Assembly (NCBI GenBank): GCA_013202725.1
Contig: JABMRH010000066.1
Span: 1 to 8,320 of the forward strand
Reading direction: 5' to 3'
From: Desulfobacteraceae bacterium
GTDB lineage: Bacteria; Desulfobacterota; Desulfobacteria; Desulfobacterales; ETH-SRB1
DNA length: 8,320 nucleotides
The translations under genes and the position numbers were made by a program. Below are positions 6,981 to 8,320 of this stretch, piece by piece. The notes under the pieces are model-generated. The model worked only from the letters and a program-made list of their open reading frames with translations, was not told where the DNA came from and ran no database searches. Position 1 is the stretch's first letter; the number at the start of each line of letters is the position of its first letter.

Positions 6981-7023
6981 AAAAAAAATCCGTTACCAGT
7001 TTGAGAGGCTGATAACGGATTTT
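6981..7023 (-). terminator. Attenuator: intrinsic terminator before ilvD
   Basis: As RNA from the minus strand, the arms AAAAUCCGUUAUCAG (7023-7009) and CUGGUAACGGAUUUU (6999-6985) form 15 pairs with a single U-G wobble and a 9-base loop. They are followed by U residues, making an eight-U run at 6988-6981 whose first four bases also pair with the A residues. The hairpin ends only 32 bases before the ilvD start, in the 5' leader of the operon, so it must be conditional if ilvD is expressed from the upstream promoter. Confidence 0.88.
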
Positions 7024-7056
7024 ATATTTTTTATTAATGATATAATTAAGCCATTA

Positions 7057-7146
7057 TTAAGCCCCTTCCTCGCAGTAGGTTAGTATGCCTACGACGAGGA
7101 CAATAATTAGACTAATAAGGCTATAAATGGCTGATAATTTTTTCAT
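7057..7146 (-). CDS. ilvL: ilv leader peptide, 29 residues, rich in Ile/Leu/Val
   Basis: A 29-codon ORF: MKKLSAIYSLIS (1-12), LIIVLVVGIL (13-22), TYCEEGA (23-29), stop TAA. Thirteen of 29 codons are Leu (5), Ile (5) or Val (3), and 11 of the 13 codons from 10 to 22 are branched-chain. The content matches the three products of the operon, which includes cimA and leuA as well as ilv genes. Its TAA stop lies inside the proposed segment 2 of the attenuator and 34 bases before the terminator hairpin, as expected of a sensor peptide. The ribosome site is weak (AATAAGAAAATT before the ATG). The peptide is also hydrophobic, so a small membrane protein is a formal alternative, but the terminator just downstream favours an attenuation leader. 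The name ilvL is by functional analogy; there is no clear sequence homology with the enteric peptide. Confidence 0.82.
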   Translation of the reverse strand: MKKLSAIYSLISLIIVLVVGILTYCEEGA

Positions 7147-7178
7147 AATTTTCTTATTGTTAATTTTAGAATTGGTTT

Positions 7179-7207
7179 TTTTTAACAAACTTTATAAATA
7201 GTGTCAA
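7179..7207 (-). promoter_or_regulatory. Putative sigma70-type promoter of the ilv operon
   Basis: A perfect -35 hexamer TTGACA lies on the minus strand at 7207-7202. At 17-bp spacing the -10 position reads TAAAAA (7184-7179), a weak match, inside a strongly AT-rich stretch. A TATAAA at 7196-7191 is too close to this -35 to be its partner. The position, about 33 bases upstream of the leader start codon, fits a leader transcript. The -35 is convincing; the -10 assignment is tentative. Confidence 0.55.
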
Positions 7208-7280
7208 GCTTTTTTAATACTTTTTTTGATAGTAAACGCTTCTTGCTGTCCTCTCCAGCATGGTGGGTTAGGCACATTCA

Positions 7281-7754
7281 TTATGTAAACCGATTGTCAG
7301 ATACTGCCTCTCGTTTCCTTACCTCTTCCAACCAACCAATTCGTACCTCTGTTCCTTTATCAAATTCTGGAATGTAAGGCTTAATGTCAATGACAGGTGT
7401 TTTATCGAGAATGTCCAAATTCATTACCGACAATCTGTTGTCTTGAATACTTGCAAGTCGAACAACCGATAGGCCAATAGGATTTGGTCGGTTGGGCGCC
7501 CTGGTAGCGAACAATCCACGAAGCTGATTGTCGAGGAAGGGTATTATCTTCAACCTGTAACCTGTAGACCTATGAAAATGGTACAGCAAAATAATGTGAG
7601 AGAAACCGCTTAGATCGTCAAGACCCTCAGTAAACTCAGGAAACACTTCGATAGACCCAGAGATATCTTTAGCTCGGGACGGCTGAATGGGCATTCCAGC
7701 AAGTTTAGTGAAAGGGCTGTGAACAATTCCTATTGGTTGGTAATTAATCTTCAT
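7281..7754 (-). CDS. trmO: TrmO/TsaA-family tRNA methyltransferase, short form
   Basis: 157-residue member of the TsaA/TrmO (UPF0066, YaeB) family. The characterised E. coli member methylates N6 of t6A37 in threonine tRNA using S-adenosylmethionine. Family motifs seen: IGIVHSPF (8-15), the P(S)RAKDISGSIEVFPEF region (25-41), GLDDLSGFSHIILLYHFHRS (44-63), the signature FATRAPNRPNPIGLS (82-96) binding the cofactor, and LDKTPVIDIKPYIP (116-129). It ends soon after the beta-barrel TsaA domain, so it lacks the extra C-terminal domain of the ~235-residue E. coli protein, as many archaeal and anaerobe homologues do. The ribosome site is modest (AGGA 10 bases upstream, GGA 3 bases upstream). It is codirectional with the ilv operon but separated by 73 bp of leader-distal DNA and the operon's own promoter, and no functional link to ilv genes is implied. 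The family call is firm; the exact tRNA substrate is inferred. Confidence 0.88.
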   Translation of the reverse strand: MKINYQPIGIVHSPFTKLAGMPIQPSRAKDISGSIEVFPEFTEGLDDLSGFSHIILLYHFHRSTGYRLKIIPFLDNQLRGLFATRAPNRPNPIGLSVVRLASIQDNRLSVMNLDILDKTPVIDIKPYIPEFDKGTEVRIGWLEEVRKREAVSDNRFT

Positions 7755-7866
7755 TATTCCAAAGTCCTATATATGCCTAAGTGTAAAGATTAAATCCAAT
7801 GATATTAACTATTATATGTTTAATTCTCGACTTACATTATACATTAATATCCCATTGTTTTTAATG
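7755..7866 (-). promoter_or_regulatory. AT-rich region upstream of trmO with two TATAAT boxes
   Basis: On the minus strand two perfect TATAAT hexamers occur, at 7841-7836 and 7816-7811, about 57 to 82 bases before the trmO start. Neither has a good -35 hexamer at 16-18 bp, so the promoter assignment is weak. No other structure is seen in this stretch. Confidence 0.35.
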
Positions 7867-7886
7867 AAAAAGCAAAACCTTTTTGC
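7867..7886 (-). terminator. Weak terminator-like hairpin
   Basis: On the minus strand GCAAAA-AGG-TTTTGC (7886-7872) is a perfect 6-bp stem with a 3-base loop, followed by five T residues (7871-7867). It could end transcripts entering from the repeat region toward trmO. The stem has only two G-C pairs, so the strength is doubtful; it may instead be part of the surrounding inverted repeat. Confidence 0.3.
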
Positions 7887-8007
7887 ATAACCCCAGAATT
7901 GTCATTGCGAGCGAAGCAATCTCAAAACATGTTGATAAGCCACAAGATTGCCGCGTCGCTTTGCTCCTCGCAATGACCAAAATTGGGCAAAAGGTGGTCT
8001 TATGCAA
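7883..8007. repeat. Palindromic intergenic element with CATTGCGAG ends, nested in a TTGCATAA inverted repeat
   Basis: Perfect 11-bp inverted arms GTCATTGCGAG (7901-7911) and CTCGCAATGAC (7967-7977) enclose partly complementary inner parts (GCGAAGCAATCT against AGATTGCCGCGTCGC). This core is nested between outer arms TTGCATAA (7883-7890) and TTATGCAA (8000-8007), with ACCTTTT (7877-7883) and AAAAGGT (7989-7995) also complementary. The CATTGCGAGCGAAGCAATCT type of palindrome is, from general knowledge, a dispersed non-coding repeat in many proteobacterial and other genomes. No transposase is present, so it would be a REP- or MITE-like non-autonomous element. Outer boundaries are uncertain. Confidence 0.7.
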
Positions 8008-8195
8008 CAGTCTCAAACTATTAAACTTTTATGCTGTAAAGGAAAAATAAGTTGATAAGTTTAGTGCGTCCCGTATGTCCTGGCCCAGCCGTAATCCGAT
8101 TTCTTTCACAATCTATCTTCATGGAATTTTTGATAGAGGCTTCAATAACAATATTTCTCATCTTAGGTGACCTCCAAACTGAGACTTTTGCATAA
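8000..8195. repeat. 15-bp inverted repeats enclosing a small ORF
   Basis: TTATGCAACAGTCTC (8000-8014) and GAGACTTTTGCATAA (8181-8195) are inverted copies matching at 14 of 15 positions, with 166 bp between them. The left arm also serves as the outer arm of the adjacent palindromic element, and the TTTTGCATAA half recurs directly at 7881-7890. This could be one 196-bp non-autonomous element, or the facing ends (GAGAC...) of two separate elements flanking old host sequence. No target-site duplication could be identified. Confidence 0.6.
8021..8161 (-). CDS. Unrecognised 46-codon ORF or gene remnant with strong ribosome site
   Basis: Reads MRNIVIEASIKNSMKID (1-17), CERNRITAGPGHTGRTK (18-34), LINLFFLYSIKV (35-46), then TAA. 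I do not recognise the family. What supports it is a near-perfect GGAGGT (8175-8170) eight bases before the ATG. Against it are the short length and a less protein-like second half. From about 8109 an overlapping frame reads VKEIGLRLGQDIRDALNLS and then FSFTA before a stop, which looks more natural, so this may be the start of a gene truncated or frameshifted by the repeats around it. It lies wholly inside the 15-bp inverted repeat pair. No signal peptide or clear membrane segment. It could be a real small protein, a pseudogene or the cargo of a small element. Confidence 0.35.
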   Translation of the reverse strand: MRNIVIEASIKNSMKIDCERNRITAGPGHTGRTKLINLFFLYSIKV

Positions 8196-8320
8196 TTACC
8201 GGATACAGAAGGAGCCTGTTTTGACTAAGCAAAAGCCCGATATTTTGAAGCTCCCCGCCGCAAGCAGCCGGGAATCTTCGACCGGAAGGAAGTTTGCTAT
8301 TATTGGATTCGCTCGCTAAC
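8196..8320. other. Right-hand end, no gene recognised, possible dispersed repeat
   Basis: No convincing gene is seen. An imperfect GC-rich inverted segment, CCCCGCCGCAAGCAGCCGGG (8243-8262), stands out from the AT-rich surroundings, followed by TCTTCGACCGGAAGGAA and GGATTCGCTCGCTAAC at the edge. The look is that of an intergenic repeat that continues past the window. A 32-codon plus-strand frame from TTG at 8221, with AGGAG six bases before it, exists but has no recognisable content. Confidence 0.35.

Larger units (their letters stand above)
6949..7207 (-). promoter_or_regulatory. ilv operon leader region with ribosome-mediated attenuator
   Basis: The 332-bp gap between trmO and ilvD holds a full attenuation leader on the minus strand. 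Order: promoter (7179-7207), leader ORF (7057-7146), AU-rich linker, terminator hairpin (6981-7023), ilvD ribosome site. Segment 1, AGCCATT at 7132-7126 within leader codons 5-7, can pair with AATGGCT at 7055-7049. Segment 2, GGCTTAATAATGG at 7063-7051, includes the leader stop codon and can pair instead with segment 3, CCGTTATCAGCC at 7018-7007 (11 pairs including one G-U, with one mismatch and one bulged A). Segment 3 is also the 5' arm of the terminator. A ribosome stalled in the Ile/Leu/Val run leaves segment 2 free and the antiterminator can form; a ribosome reaching the stop codon covers segment 2 and termination follows. The pairing was drawn by eye, with no energies computed. Confidence 0.8.

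Noticed and set aside
7214..7261. 15-codon minus-strand ORF starting MLERTARSVYYQ between trmO and the ilv promoter
   Set aside because: No clear ribosome site, too short, and located upstream of the likely promoter. The branched-chain leader ORF at 7057-7146 explains the region better.
7244..7261. GCTG...CAGC hairpin after trmO as a terminator
   Set aside because: The stem has only 4 pairs and no U-tract follows on the minus strand, so no trmO terminator can be supported.
7883..8195. CRISPR array or complete insertion sequence
   Set aside because: The repeats are inverted and irregularly spaced rather than regular direct repeats with unique spacers, and no transposase or cas gene is present.
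8221..8319. 32-codon plus-strand ORF with TTG start and AGGAG upstream
   Set aside because: It has no recognised content, a low-quality start and lies in repeat-like DNA. It is more likely fortuitous.

Overview
The window carries one minus-strand operon for branched-chain amino acid synthesis, with repeat-rich non-coding DNA at its right-hand end. In transcription order (right to left) it reads: promoter and attenuator leader, ilvD, ilvB, ilvN, ilvC, cimA, leuA (the last cut off by the window edge). A short trmO/TsaA-family gene on the same strand lies upstream of the operon promoter.

The enzymes cover the shared ilv steps: IlvBN makes acetolactate or acetohydroxybutyrate, IlvC reduces and isomerises it, and IlvD dehydrates it to the 2-keto acid. 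CimA supplies the isoleucine branch from pyruvate and acetyl-CoA, bypassing threonine, and LeuA commits 2-ketoisovalerate to leucine. One transcript therefore holds entry steps for valine, isoleucine and leucine. The remaining leuB/leuC/leuD genes and the aminotransferase are not in the window.

The most informative regulatory region is the 332-bp gap upstream of ilvD. It reads on the minus strand as a TTGACA promoter element, a 29-codon leader peptide dense in Ile, Leu and Val codons, a candidate antiterminator pairing that includes the leader stop codon, and a 15-bp hairpin with a U-tract just before the ilvD ribosome site. This is the layout of ribosome-mediated attenuation, analogous to enteric ilvL but belonging to a different lineage. 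The 204-bp ilvD-ilvB gap is made largely of two arrays: six TAAAGT units at 9-10 bp spacing starting on the ilvD stop codon, and twelve exact-length heptads ending 17 bp before the ilvB start. IlvC is of the ~350-residue type resembling the yeast enzyme and has an acidic loop where NADPH-dependent enzymes have Arg and Ser, which suggests NADH preference.

Right of trmO there is no confidently recognised gene: an imperfect palindromic element (CATTGCGAG ends), a pair of 15-bp inverted repeats enclosing a 46-codon ORF with a strong ribosome site, and an unexplained terminal stretch.

The organism is most likely an anaerobic bacterium of the Desulfobacterota (former Deltaproteobacteria), perhaps Desulfobacterales. 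This is inferred from the CimA-based isoleucine route, the protein sequences and the style of the intergenic repeats; no marker gene proves it.
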